NCBI GenBank assembly: GCA_025935235.1
Contig: JAICVT010000022.1
Location: 1-22,435, forward strand
Reading direction: 5' to 3'
DNA: 22,435 bases
From: Ktedonobacterales bacterium
Lineage (GTDB): Bacteria; Chloroflexota; Ktedonobacteria; Ktedonobacterales; JADMIN01
Positions 15,874 through 22,435 of the stretch are shown in pieces (within the stretch, counting starts at the first letter, position 1; each line of letters opens with the position of its first letter). Below the pieces are notes generated by a model that made no database searches, was not told where the DNA came from, and saw only the letters and a list, made by a program, of their open reading frames with translations. A program made the position numbers and the translations under genes.

Positions 15874-17418
15874 TCAGGTGAGGCCAGAGAAGGAGTCGAG
15901 CTTGATGCGGCTGCGCGGCACGCCCAGGCGGCTCAGGGCATGCTCGGTTGCGCGCACCATCGCTGGCGGGCCGGAGAGGTAGAAGAGTCGTTCGCGATAG
16001 TCGGGGATCAGCGCCGCGATCATGCGCCCGTCCACGCGCCCCTGGGCGCCCTGCCAGCCACGCGGAACCGCCGCCGGATCGGTCAGCGTGTAGCAGATGC
16101 GCGCGCCGAGCCGAGCCTGAGCCTCCGCCAGCACATCCTGATAGACGATCTCCTGCGGCGCGCGATTAGCATAGAGCATGATGATGTCGCGCCGCTGCCC
16201 AGTGTCAATCAGGTATTTCAGCATGCTGCGGAACGGTGTGACGCCGATGCCTCCGGCAATGAACGCCAGCTTGCGCGTGGCGTCCTCGGGCAGGGTGAAG
16301 TCGCCCGCCAGCTGGCCCGCCAGAACGTCCGTGCGGCCATCCAGCCGCGCCAGCGCCCGCTTGAAGCTGCTCCCCTGTGGATAGAAGCGCACCCCCAGCC
16401 GAATCTGGTTCTCGGTTGGCGAGGAGGCCAGCGTGAAGTAGCGCCGGTTGCCACGTTCATCCGTCGCCGGGTGGCCCAGCGTGAACTCCATATACTGCCC
16501 CGGCGCGAACGCCAGCTTCTCAGAAGGCCGGAAGATGAACTCCATGATGTCGGGGGCCAGTCGTGCGCGCTTGCGCAGGCGCAACGCCAGGCGACGCTTC
16601 GGGCTGACGACGTACGCATAGATATTACCGATGACGAGCGCCAGCTCGGGCGTTGAATAGAGCGACCCCAGATGCGCCTGCGGAACGATCAGCGCGCCAA
16701 CCAGCGCGGCATAGATCAGCCGCAGCTTCTGGGTGGGCGGCGTGGTCATCGGCTCGGTCAGCATGATCGAGCCGATGAAGATCAGCGGCGATTCGACAAG
16801 CAGCGTGCGCAACTCATTGACCAGCGAGAGGTTGAGCAGCATGCAGGCGAGCGCGGTGGCCAGCAGCGCCGCCAGCAGAAAGACGCCGACCATCGCTTCC
16901 AGCCGCAGCTTGCGCACGACCAGCCAACCGCCCAGCAGCGTCACGGGCAGCATGGGCGCCGAGGCGACCCACCAGCTCGCCGTCTCGTGGACCGCCAGCG
17001 CGGTGATGACGACGGCGATGGCCGCGGGATTGAAGACGTGCTTGCCCCACCATCCGATGACGAATTTGCTGACCATCGCCAGGATCGCGGCCCAGCCCAG
17101 AAATTGCCAGCCGTCACTGGTCTTGGCGGGATCGAGCATCAGCGCCAAAATCAGCGCCGTAATCAGCGCCGATTCGACATTGGTCGAGACGCGAAAGACC
17201 CAGGCCAGCAGCGTATTGGCCGCCCAACACATCGCGACCAGGAAGCCAGCCGAGAGCAGCAGCGCCAACGGCGAGAAGTTGAGCAGTCCCAGCGCCGCCA
17301 GCGCGGTCGCGATGCCCAGCATGGCCAGCAGCGCATAGAGCAGCAGCCGATACATGCTCGTGCGGTCGAGGAAGGCGTCAATCGCGCGCAGTGGCGCCCG
17401 CAGCGGAAGTGTTGTCAT
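15874..17418 (-). CDS. NqrB/RnfD-like membrane domain fused to ferredoxin-NAD(P)+ reductase-like domain
   Basis: A 514-residue fusion. Residues 25-270 form about nine or ten hydrophobic helices with NqrB/RnfD-type landmarks: GKHVFNPAA (125-133) and ESPLIFIGSIMLTEPMTTPP (209-228). Residues 275-514 are a ferredoxin-reductase fold: RRYFTLASSP (325-334) for the flavin, GGIGVTPFRSML (389-400) and SGPPAMV (482-488) for the pyridine nucleotide. No iron-sulfur cysteine motif is present. The likely role is to accept electrons from NAD(P)H in the cytoplasm through a bound FAD and pass them across the membrane. The membrane domain lacks the S/T-GAT site at which NqrB and RnfD carry covalent FMN. The ATG overlaps the stop of apbE, and the FMN-binding gene lies upstream, so the three are probably one operon. 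Confidence 0.9.
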   Translation of the reverse strand: MTTLPLRAPLRAIDAFLDRTSMYRLLLYALLAMLGIATALAALGLLNFSPLALLLSAGFLVAMCWAANTLLAWVFRVSTNVESALITALILALMLDPAKTSDGWQFLGWAAILAMVSKFVIGWWGKHVFNPAAIAVVITALAVHETASWWVASAPMLPVTLLGGWLVVRKLRLEAMVGVFLLAALLATALACMLLNLSLVNELRTLLVESPLIFIGSIMLTEPMTTPPTQKLRLIYAALVGALIVPQAHLGSLYSTPELALVIGNIYAYVVSPKRRLALRLRKRARLAPDIMEFIFRPSEKLAFAPGQYMEFTLGHPATDERGNRRYFTLASSPTENQIRLGVRFYPQGSSFKRALARLDGRTDVLAGQLAGDFTLPEDATRKLAFIAGGIGVTPFRSMLKYLIDTGQRRDIIMLYANRAPQEIVYQDVLAEAQARLGARICYTLTDPAAVPRGWQGAQGRVDGRMIAALIPDYRERLFYLSGPPAMVRATEHALSRLGVPRSRIKLDSFSGLT

Positions 17419-18161
17419 GCGCGCAGCGTCAGCCTCTCAAAGCCGCTGGTAGCGGTCGCTCTGCCGTCACGATCAATCATATACGCCTCGAACCCCGGCA
17501 GATCCTGGACGAATTGGACGCCCGCGCGCCCCATCGCGAAGGCCGCGGTGGCGAAACGGTCAGCATCGCGGACGTTTGGCCCCACCACCGTCAGGCTGAC
17601 GATCTCCAGCAGCGGCGCACCGGGCGCGTGGGGGTTGTAGATGTGCTGCCCGCGGATCGCCGTGCCGGAGGTCGCCACACCGCAATCGGTGACAGCCAGC
17701 GCCTTCACGATCTGCGCGCGATTGAACGGGTTGCGGATGCCGACTCGCCAGTGCGCGCCATCGCGCAGGCCCGCCACGGCGATATCGCCACCCGCGTCAA
17801 TGAAGAAGTTGGCGCGCCCGCGCGCCCGCAGCAGATCGGCTGCCCGCTGAATCGCCCAGCCCTTCACCACGCCCGATGGATCGCAGATGCCGTCGCGCAT
17901 GATGTCGAAGTAGCCGTGCGACTCGCGCCGGGTCGTCTCCGCCAACGCCAGCGTCTCGCGCAGGTCGTCGCTATAGCGCTCAGGGGCCAGCTCGCCGCGA
18001 TTGAGGCGCGACACTTCGCTGGTCTCCTTGAATGGGCTGAACCGCTCATCCACCGCCTGAAAGAGATCGAAGACCTGATCGAGGTCTTCCTGGGTCGCAT
18101 CGGCGTCCTGCGCGAGCACGGTGATGGGCATGCCCATCAGCAGGCGCGTCTGCTTCACCAT
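17415..18161 (-). CDS. apbE: FAD:protein FMN transferase ApbE
   Basis: ApbE attaches FMN from FAD to a Thr/Ser of target proteins through a phosphoester bond, using magnesium. The 248-residue form from GTG-free ATG 18161 has GGAGAGAGG just upstream; an ATG at 18194 has no ribosome site. Motifs: FSPFKETSEVSRLN (41-54), DPSGVVKGWA (94-103), DAGGDIAVAG (122-131), TSGTAIRGQHIYNP (164-177) and RDADRFATAAFAMG (198-211, metal and flavin region). The length is somewhat short, and neither start gives a signal peptide or lipobox, although the likely target domain is extracytoplasmic. It lies 54 bases after the FMN-binding protein gene and overlaps the start of the membrane fusion by four bases, so its substrate is very likely that neighbour. 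Confidence 0.95.
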   Translation of the reverse strand: MVKQTRLLMGMPITVLAQDADATQEDLDQVFDLFQAVDERFSPFKETSEVSRLNRGELAPERYSDDLRETLALAETTRRESHGYFDIMRDGICDPSGVVKGWAIQRAADLLRARGRANFFIDAGGDIAVAGLRDGAHWRVGIRNPFNRAQIVKALAVTDCGVATSGTAIRGQHIYNPHAPGAPLLEIVSLTVVGPNVRDADRFATAAFAMGRAGVQFVQDLPGFEAYMIDRDGRATATSGFERLTLRA

Positions 18162-18215
18162 CGCCCTCTCTCCGCCAGCGTCGCGCCGGGTCATCCGGGT
18201 TCTCGCGCCTATCGG

Positions 18216-18674
18216 TCAGGCTTGCGCCTGCGAGAGCGCATCACTCAGCGACTGCATGAACGCCTCGCTGCTATCGGTGGCGCCAGTGACGACATCCACC
18301 TGTGCGCTCTGCGCCTGGATGGCCTCCTGCGTCAGTTGCGGATCGGCGATGCTATTGACCTGCACCGAGTATTCACGCTCATTCGGGTATTGCAGGAACT
18401 GCACATCGGTCAGCTTGCCGCCAGAGACGACTGCCTTGACCTGGATGTAGCCCCATTGCGCGTCGGCGACGCTTCCGGTGTACGAGCCATCCTTGAATGC
18501 CGCGCTCGTCGGCCCTGTCGGCGCGCCAGAGGTCGTCGCGGTGGGCGAGCCGCCGCCTGTTGCGCCGACGCCAGGCGCCGCGCCCAGCCCCGATCGCGCA
18601 TGCGTCAGGCTGTAGAGCACGAAGGCGCCGACGATCAGCGCCGCCACGACGACCTTCTTCACCGACTGTCGCAT
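18216..18674 (-). CDS. Membrane-anchored FMN-binding domain protein (flavinylation target)
   Basis: From ATG 18674 it has 152 residues. Residues 8-22 are a single hydrophobic anchor, then a Gly/Thr/Pro-rich linker (30-58) and an FMN_bind domain (about 60-150) with DGSYTGSVADAQWGYIQVKA and VDVVTGATDSSEAF. In this family, as in NqrC and RnfG, ApbE links FMN to the Thr of S/T-GAT, here Thr133. The domain should face outside and receive electrons from the fusion protein encoded downstream. The start is uncertain: ATG 18686 lies directly against AAAGG, and 18746 overlaps the proposed -10, so 18674 (AAAGGA about 11 bases upstream) is favoured. It is the first gene of the flavin cassette. Confidence 0.9.
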   Translation of the reverse strand: MRQSVKKVVVAALIVGAFVLYSLTHARSGLGAAPGVGATGGGSPTATTSGAPTGPTSAAFKDGSYTGSVADAQWGYIQVKAVVSGGKLTDVQFLQYPNEREYSVQVNSIADPQLTQEAIQAQSAQVDVVTGATDSSEAFMQSLSDALSQAQA

Positions 18675-18744
18675 GAGGGAACGCATCCTTTGGAAACCAC
18701 TCGCCCGATCCCGCGGCATAGCCATGCGTGCGCCGCATACGGCC

Positions 18745-18798
18745 ATTGTAGCCGCCTACTCACAAAAGCGGATGAGAATTGCGTGAGGAATCTCTCAC
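18745..18798 (-). promoter_or_regulatory. Candidate promoter and operator of the flavin cassette
   Basis: On the minus strand TACAAT (18745-18750) is a 5/6 match to a -10, but no good -35 precedes it. About 40 bases further upstream, GTGAG (18783-18787) and CTCAC (18794-18798) form an inverted repeat, with ATGAGA beside it (18772-18777). A weak -35 with an upstream dyad suggests an activator-dependent promoter. The half-sites resemble the palindrome near ctaA. Confidence 0.4.
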
Positions 18799-18820
18799 AG
18801 CGCGCGTAAGAGACGCCAAA

Positions 18821-18865
18821 CGCCCCTCTCCCGCTGCGGCGGGACAGGGGTTGGGGTGGGGGCGC
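18821..18865 (-). repeat. Dispersed palindromic G/C repeat, copy 4
   Basis: A C-rich arm, TGCG loop and G-rich arm with one mismatch, followed by GGGGTTGGGGTGGGGGCGCC. Four G-runs (18841-18843, 18847-18850, 18853-18856, 18858-18862) again suit a G-quadruplex. It sits nine bases beyond the stop of the L,D-transpeptidase gene and upstream of the flavin cassette. Confidence 0.75.
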
Positions 18866-18873
18866 CACGCGGC

Positions 18874-21000
18874 TCAGTAGTCTATGATCGGGATACCGAC
18901 GCTGGAGAAGGCGAAGACCTTGCCCATGTCGCCATTCGAGTAGTGGAAGTTGATGCAGCCGTGCGAGCCGCCATTGAAGGCCGCTGGATCGTAGTGCGGC
19001 AGGTTCGTCAGGTAGCCCATCTCGGTATGGTCGCGCCACCAGCCATCGTGCAGGTAGTAGCCGTAGAGCGAGTATCCGAAGGAGAAATGCACGGGCGTCG
19101 GCGCATAGTAGAAGGGCGATCCGGGCGGATCAGCCGACTTGAAGACATCGCCACCTGGCGGGCCTTTGAGTGGCGCCAACGCGCAGTGGATGCCCGGAGG
19201 CGAGGGCTTGTCGGGGCTGCCAGTGGTCACGTCGAAGGCGTAGGGCTTGCCATCCGCGCCGACGACCAGCTTGCCATTCTCGTAGAGCCGCGCCTTCTGC
19301 TCGCGCAGCGAGACGACGATCACCTTCGAGCTTTGCAGACCGTAGTAGTTGATCAGATCGAGGTCGGTCTGGTGCATCGTCATGGACCATGCCTTGCGCG
19401 CGTTGTTGTCCTTGGGCATCTGCGCCAGATTGGTAATCATGGCCGAGAGGTTATGGATGAGCATCTGGGCCTCGTTCTCGACCGCCTGATAGTCAGCCAT
19501 CTTCTCGGCGCTGGAGTCGTAGCCCTCGCGATAGGCGGACTGATCGAGCCGAATCTGGGCGTCTTCGATGCCAACGGTGTCTTTCTTGTCGTAGCGCAGA
19601 TTGTCGTCGGCGTATTCGTAGGCGTTGGGCGTCTTGTAGAGCACGCCCGCGTAGGTGACGTTGGTTGTCGTGGACTGCCCCTGCGCAATCAGCGCGGCCA
19701 GCGTGATATTCGTGTCGTAGAACGCCTCGACCTTGACCAGCGGGAAGGCCAGCCCCTGCTCCTGCTGCCGCACAGTCTTTATCAGCGCCGCGTCGTCGGC
19801 AGGCGTCTTGGCTGCGGTCAGCGCTGATGCATCCTGGCTGACCTGCTGCGCGAAGCTGGGATCAATCTTGAAGTCCGGCACGTTCGAATAGAAGTCGTCC
19901 GGTGGCGCGTAGCCGTTCGGATTGTTCGTCAACGACCAGACGCCGCGATAGTCCGGCACGTCTTTGGCCTTCGCGCGGTGGCTCTGCAGGTAGCTGTTGC
20001 TGGCCTGCGTATCGCTCTGGTAGGTGTTGATATCGTTCTGGAAGCGCGCCACAGCGGCGGCGGCCTGGTCATGCGCGAGCTGCGTCGGGTCTTTGGCGGC
20101 CGTCAGCGTGGCGATTTGCGCCTGCATCTGCACGCCGAGCGCCTCGAAATCGTCGGCGTTGCGCGCCGCCCTGAAGGTCGTCAGCGCCTGCGTGGGCCAA
20201 GACGAGAAGTAGTAGGCTGGCCCCCCGACCGGCGATGTCACCATGATCGGCGTGCTTGCGCCCACTGGACCATCGGACTGGGCTGTCCAGAACTGCGCCG
20301 GCACGATGCCATAGCTGGGAATCTCGCCGCCCTCGGTTGCGCATGCCAGCACATGCTTCTTTTGCGGCGTCGCCAGCGCGGCGGTCTCGGCATTCACCAT
20401 CGCAGTCAGCGTCTGGATCTGCTGGTAATCAGGCTGGATCAGCGTGACGGCAGCGAGTTGATCGAGGATGTAGTTATCGGCAGCGAAGTACTGTTTGGTC
20501 GTGCTGGCGGCGGCCAACTGCTGCTGCGCCGCTGGCACGCTGGGAGCGAACTGCTGGGCGGCGGTCGAGACATCGGCGATACTCGCGCCCGTGGCCGAGG
20601 AGAGCGCCGTCTGAAGCGCGCCCAGATCGGTGGTCGCCATCGCCTGCGCCTGCGCTGGCTTCGATTTCTCCAGCGAGACAACCTGATTGTAGAGCGAGGT
20701 GTAGCCCGCAGCGGCGGTCTGATAGGCAGCCGTCGAGCCGCCCGACGTACTGGCAGCCAGCGTGTCTTCCTGCGCGATCAGCGGCGCCAGCCGCCGCTCC
20801 GGAACGCCCGCCTTGCCGGCGGCGCGCAGCTCGGTGTCGAGCTTTGCCTTGTTCGCGCTGGCGTCCGAGGCGGCGTCTGGCCCACAGGCGCTGAGCAGCG
20901 GGACCAGGAGCGCCAGCCCAAGCAAGAGCGTTCCGACGAGGCGCGCGCGCGCGCGAGCAGATTCCATCCCCAGCCTGTACTCCATCCGTTCGGTCCCCAT
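18874..21000 (-). CDS. Large lipoprotein with C-terminal L,D-transpeptidase (YkuD) domain
   Basis: About 708 residues from the first ATG. A hydrophobic segment ends in the lipobox LLSAC with Cys39, so it is a lipoprotein. Residues 40-550 are Ala/Gln/Thr-rich and largely helical, probably an extended coiled or repeat region, and match no family I recognise. The C-terminal 150 residues form the YkuD domain: it starts near SKVIVVSLREQKARLYENGK (558-577), with His651 in HDGWW and the catalytic SHGCIN (679-684, Cys682). YkuD enzymes make 3-3 peptidoglycan cross-links or attach proteins to stem peptides outside the cell. The start is uncertain: the first ATG directly abuts GGAG; ATG 20985 (GGGGA eight bases upstream) or ATG 20967 would still keep the signal. 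Confidence 0.93.
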   Translation of the reverse strand: MGTERMEYRLGMESARARARLVGTLLLGLALLVPLLSACGPDAASDASANKAKLDTELRAAGKAGVPERRLAPLIAQEDTLAASTSGGSTAAYQTAAAGYTSLYNQVVSLEKSKPAQAQAMATTDLGALQTALSSATGASIADVSTAAQQFAPSVPAAQQQLAAASTTKQYFAADNYILDQLAAVTLIQPDYQQIQTLTAMVNAETAALATPQKKHVLACATEGGEIPSYGIVPAQFWTAQSDGPVGASTPIMVTSPVGGPAYYFSSWPTQALTTFRAARNADDFEALGVQMQAQIATLTAAKDPTQLAHDQAAAAVARFQNDINTYQSDTQASNSYLQSHRAKAKDVPDYRGVWSLTNNPNGYAPPDDFYSNVPDFKIDPSFAQQVSQDASALTAAKTPADDAALIKTVRQQEQGLAFPLVKVEAFYDTNITLAALIAQGQSTTTNVTYAGVLYKTPNAYEYADDNLRYDKKDTVGIEDAQIRLDQSAYREGYDSSAEKMADYQAVENEAQMLIHNLSAMITNLAQMPKDNNARKAWSMTMHQTDLDLINYYGLQSSKVIVVSLREQKARLYENGKLVVGADGKPYAFDVTTGSPDKPSPPGIHCALAPLKGPPGGDVFKSADPPGSPFYYAPTPVHFSFGYSLYGYYLHDGWWRDHTEMGYLTNLPHYDPAAFNGGSHGCINFHYSNGDMGKVFAFSSVGIPIIDY

Positions 21001-21273
21001 CTCCAGCGACTGTGCGCTACACGCGGCCGCCTGGCCCCGATTCGTTCGCGACCCGCGCCCAGATGCGCGGAGCCTCGATGACTGTAACGAACGAGCGCCA
21101 AACTGGTGTACAGGCCGCGCTGACTGGCTGGCGAGACCGGCCGAACGGACTCATCTATAGGACATCTGGTAGGGTTCCTGGTGGCCACGCTTGCTGCCCT
21201 GTGTATCATCCTGGGTGGTCCTCACACCGCACCCACACAAACCACTCCTACCAGCCCGAGGCAGAAAACTTCC
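21001..21273. other. Divergent gap between L,D-transpeptidase and DUF998-like genes
   Basis: No gene is supported here. Both genes start from it in opposite directions. A TATCAT hexamer (21204-21209, plus) could be the -10 for the right-hand gene, but it has no recognisable -35. No convincing promoter for the left-hand gene was found. Confidence 0.5.
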
Positions 21274-22065
21274 ATGTCGGTCACATCCGAACACGAGCGG
21301 ACCCTTGTGCCTGTGCAACATCTCGCCGAGGCAACCCATTTGTTCCAACTCCGGCGAACCTTCGGCGCCATCGCCGCGATCTGTGTGCTGTTCGTCGCCT
21401 GCACGACGACGGCGATGTTGCTCTATCCAGGGGGCGCTGGCCCGACCGTGACATCCCACGGCTATCAGTTCTTCGTCAACTTCTTCAGCGATCTGGGGCA
21501 GACTCGCACGCAGTCGGGCGCTGTGAACTATCCATCCATGTTGCTTTTTGGCGTCGCGATGATCGCAATCGGCGGGGCAGCCGCAGGGTTTTTCGTCACT
21601 TTTGCTCACTTCTTCGCCAACCACCCAACAACCGTGTGGGGGCGACGGTTCAACCACATCTCGAAAGTATTTGGCCTGCTGGCGGCAATCGCCTTCGCGT
21701 GCGTCGGGTTGACGCCCTCCAACCTGGTCATGCCCGTCCACCTGGGCGTCGCGAGTGCGGCATTTGATCTGCTCATGGCGGCCACCTTGCTCCAGATTGC
21801 GGCCATTCGGCGGACGCCTGGCCTCCCAACCGCGCTGCTCTGGGTGAATTGCGCGTTTGTCGCCATTCTCATCGCATACATCGGATTGCAGGCGTTGGGT
21901 CCAGCATCTACGACCCTGCTGGGCGACGAGATCAATGTCACCGGGCAGAAGGTCATCGTCTACTCGGCGATTGCCGCGATCTTCGCACAGGCGCTCATCC
22001 TGCGCTGGCGTCTGCTCCGCCCGCTCGCGGCGCACGCAGCGGCGCACGGACGTGTAGTCCGGTAG
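21274..22065 (+). CDS. DUF998-like six-helix membrane protein
   Basis: A 263-residue protein from ATG 21274 (weak GAGG 12 bases upstream). The frame can be extended to GTG 21181, but the added residues look non-coding. Six hydrophobic helices are visible. The motif HGYQFFVNFFSDLGQTRTQSG after helix 1 (split by a loop) resembles the FxSDLG region of DUF998/Frag1-type membrane proteins. The function of that family is not established; members are predicted multi-pass proteins of the cytoplasmic membrane. Basic residues precede helix 1, and an Arg/His/Ala-rich tail ends the protein. It stands alone, divergent from the L,D-transpeptidase and convergent with folE, so context gives little help. Confidence 0.8.
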   Translation: MSVTSEHERTLVPVQHLAEATHLFQLRRTFGAIAAICVLFVACTTTAMLLYPGGAGPTVTSHGYQFFVNFFSDLGQTRTQSGAVNYPSMLLFGVAMIAIGGAAAGFFVTFAHFFANHPTTVWGRRFNHISKVFGLLAAIAFACVGLTPSNLVMPVHLGVASAAFDLLMAATLLQIAAIRRTPGLPTALLWVNCAFVAILIAYIGLQALGPASTTLLGDEINVTGQKVIVYSAIAAIFAQALILRWRLLRPLAAHAAAHGRVVR

Positions 22066-22149
22066 ACGCCTGGCGCTACTCTCCCATTGGCCTTTGCGGC
22101 ATGGTGGGCCGTGCCTCCCAGCGCCATATGCGGGTGATGATGTTCGCAA

Positions 22150-22166
22150 CGTCGCGGCCAGCGACG
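22150..22166 (-). terminator. Small hairpin just beyond folE
   Basis: CGTCGC (22150-22155), loop GGCCA and GCGACG (22161-22166) form a perfect six-pair stem one base beyond the folE stop codon on the minus strand. No T-run follows, so it is only a weak terminator candidate. Confidence 0.3.
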
Positions 22167-22167
22167 C

Positions 22168-22435
22168 CTACGGGCGTATGCCGCAGGCGGTCAGGAACTC
22201 GGCGCGCAGAGCGGGGTCCTCGTCGTAGAGGCCGCGCCAGAAGGTCGTCCTGGTGTAGGGCGCCTCCTCGCGCACGCCGCGCATCTGTGTGCACAGATGC
22301 TGGGCGTTCAGATAGACCGCCACACCGTGCGGCTGCAGCATCGCCTCCAGCGTATCCGCGATCTCACGTCCCACCCGCTCCTGCAGCGTGAATCGCTTGG
22401 CAAACAGCCGCACCAGCCGGGTGAGCTTCGAGAGG
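22168..22435 (-). CDS. folE: GTP cyclohydrolase I, C-terminal part (5' end beyond the window)
   Basis: The frame is open from the window edge to TAG at 22168, giving the last 88 or so residues. The sequence LSKLTRLVRLFAKRFTLQER, GREIADTLEAML, PHGVAVYLNAQHLCTQMRGV and TRTTFWRG matches the C-terminal half of GTP cyclohydrolase I, which turns GTP into dihydroneopterin triphosphate in the cytoplasm, the first step to folate. The cysteine of HLCTQMRG is the zinc ligand of the active site. The N-terminal part with the Cys-His zinc ligands lies beyond the window. It is convergent with the DUF998-like gene. Confidence 0.93.
   Translation of the reverse strand, partial: LSKLTRLVRLFAKRFTLQERVGREIADTLEAMLQPHGVAVYLNAQHLCTQMRGVREEAPYTRTTFWRGLYDEDPALRAEFLTACGIRP

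Noticed and set aside
17391..18809. 472-codon plus-strand frame opposite apbE and the FMN_bind gene
   Set aside because: Both minus-strand genes have clear domain motifs; the plus frame is an antisense artefact.
21181..21273. GTG start at 21181 for the DUF998-like protein
   Set aside because: The extra 31 residues are Thr/Pro-rich and look untranslated, and the region includes a -10-like hexamer.

Overview
The window is a stretch of ordinary-looking bacterial chromosome, GC-rich and densely coded. No tRNA, rRNA, CRISPR array, transposase or phage gene was seen. The GroES/GroEL sequences, a Ser/Thr kinase with a long Ala/Pro-rich linker and C-terminal membrane segments, and a large L,D-transpeptidase lipoprotein fit a Chloroflexota-type organism, possibly Ktedonobacteria-like. 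This placement is inferred from family resemblance and has not been tested.

Layout from left to right. Positions 1-1100 (minus) hold an MDR dehydrogenase cut by the window edge. A 457-base gap with an inverted pair of G/C-rich palindromic repeats and a TA-phased promoter region leads into groES-groEL (plus, 1558-3538). Next come a PHP-domain phosphoesterase broken by a one-base frameshift (plus, 3759-4611) and a 7-TM protein of unknown function (plus, 4786-5562). A strong shared hairpin separates that gene from a convergent Ser/Thr kinase (minus, 5636-7693). A complete branched-chain amino-acid-type ABC importer follows on the minus strand, in transcription order livK-livH-livM-livG-livF (13271 down to 7962), with a second promoter-like site and a palindrome between livK and livH. 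Heme A synthase ctaA (minus) is divergent from an unrecognised gene at 15009-15857 (plus).

The most interesting unit is a three-gene minus-strand cassette (18674 down to 15874): a membrane-anchored FMN-binding-domain protein with a TGAT flavinylation motif, an ApbE flavin transferase, and a fusion of an NqrB/RnfD-like membrane domain to a ferredoxin-NAD(P)+ reductase-like domain. Together they look like a compact flavin-based route carrying electrons from NAD(P)H across the membrane to a covalently bound FMN outside. The systems most like it are the ApbE-linked extracytosolic electron-transfer systems of the Nqr/Rnf type, but here one fused polypeptide appears to do the membrane and reductase work.

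The right end holds a 700-residue L,D-transpeptidase lipoprotein (minus), a DUF998-like 6-TM protein (plus) and the C-terminal part of folE (minus, cut by the window edge). Four copies of a dispersed palindromic G/C repeat lie between genes. Several promoter and operator candidates were found by eye; all are sequence-pattern inferences.
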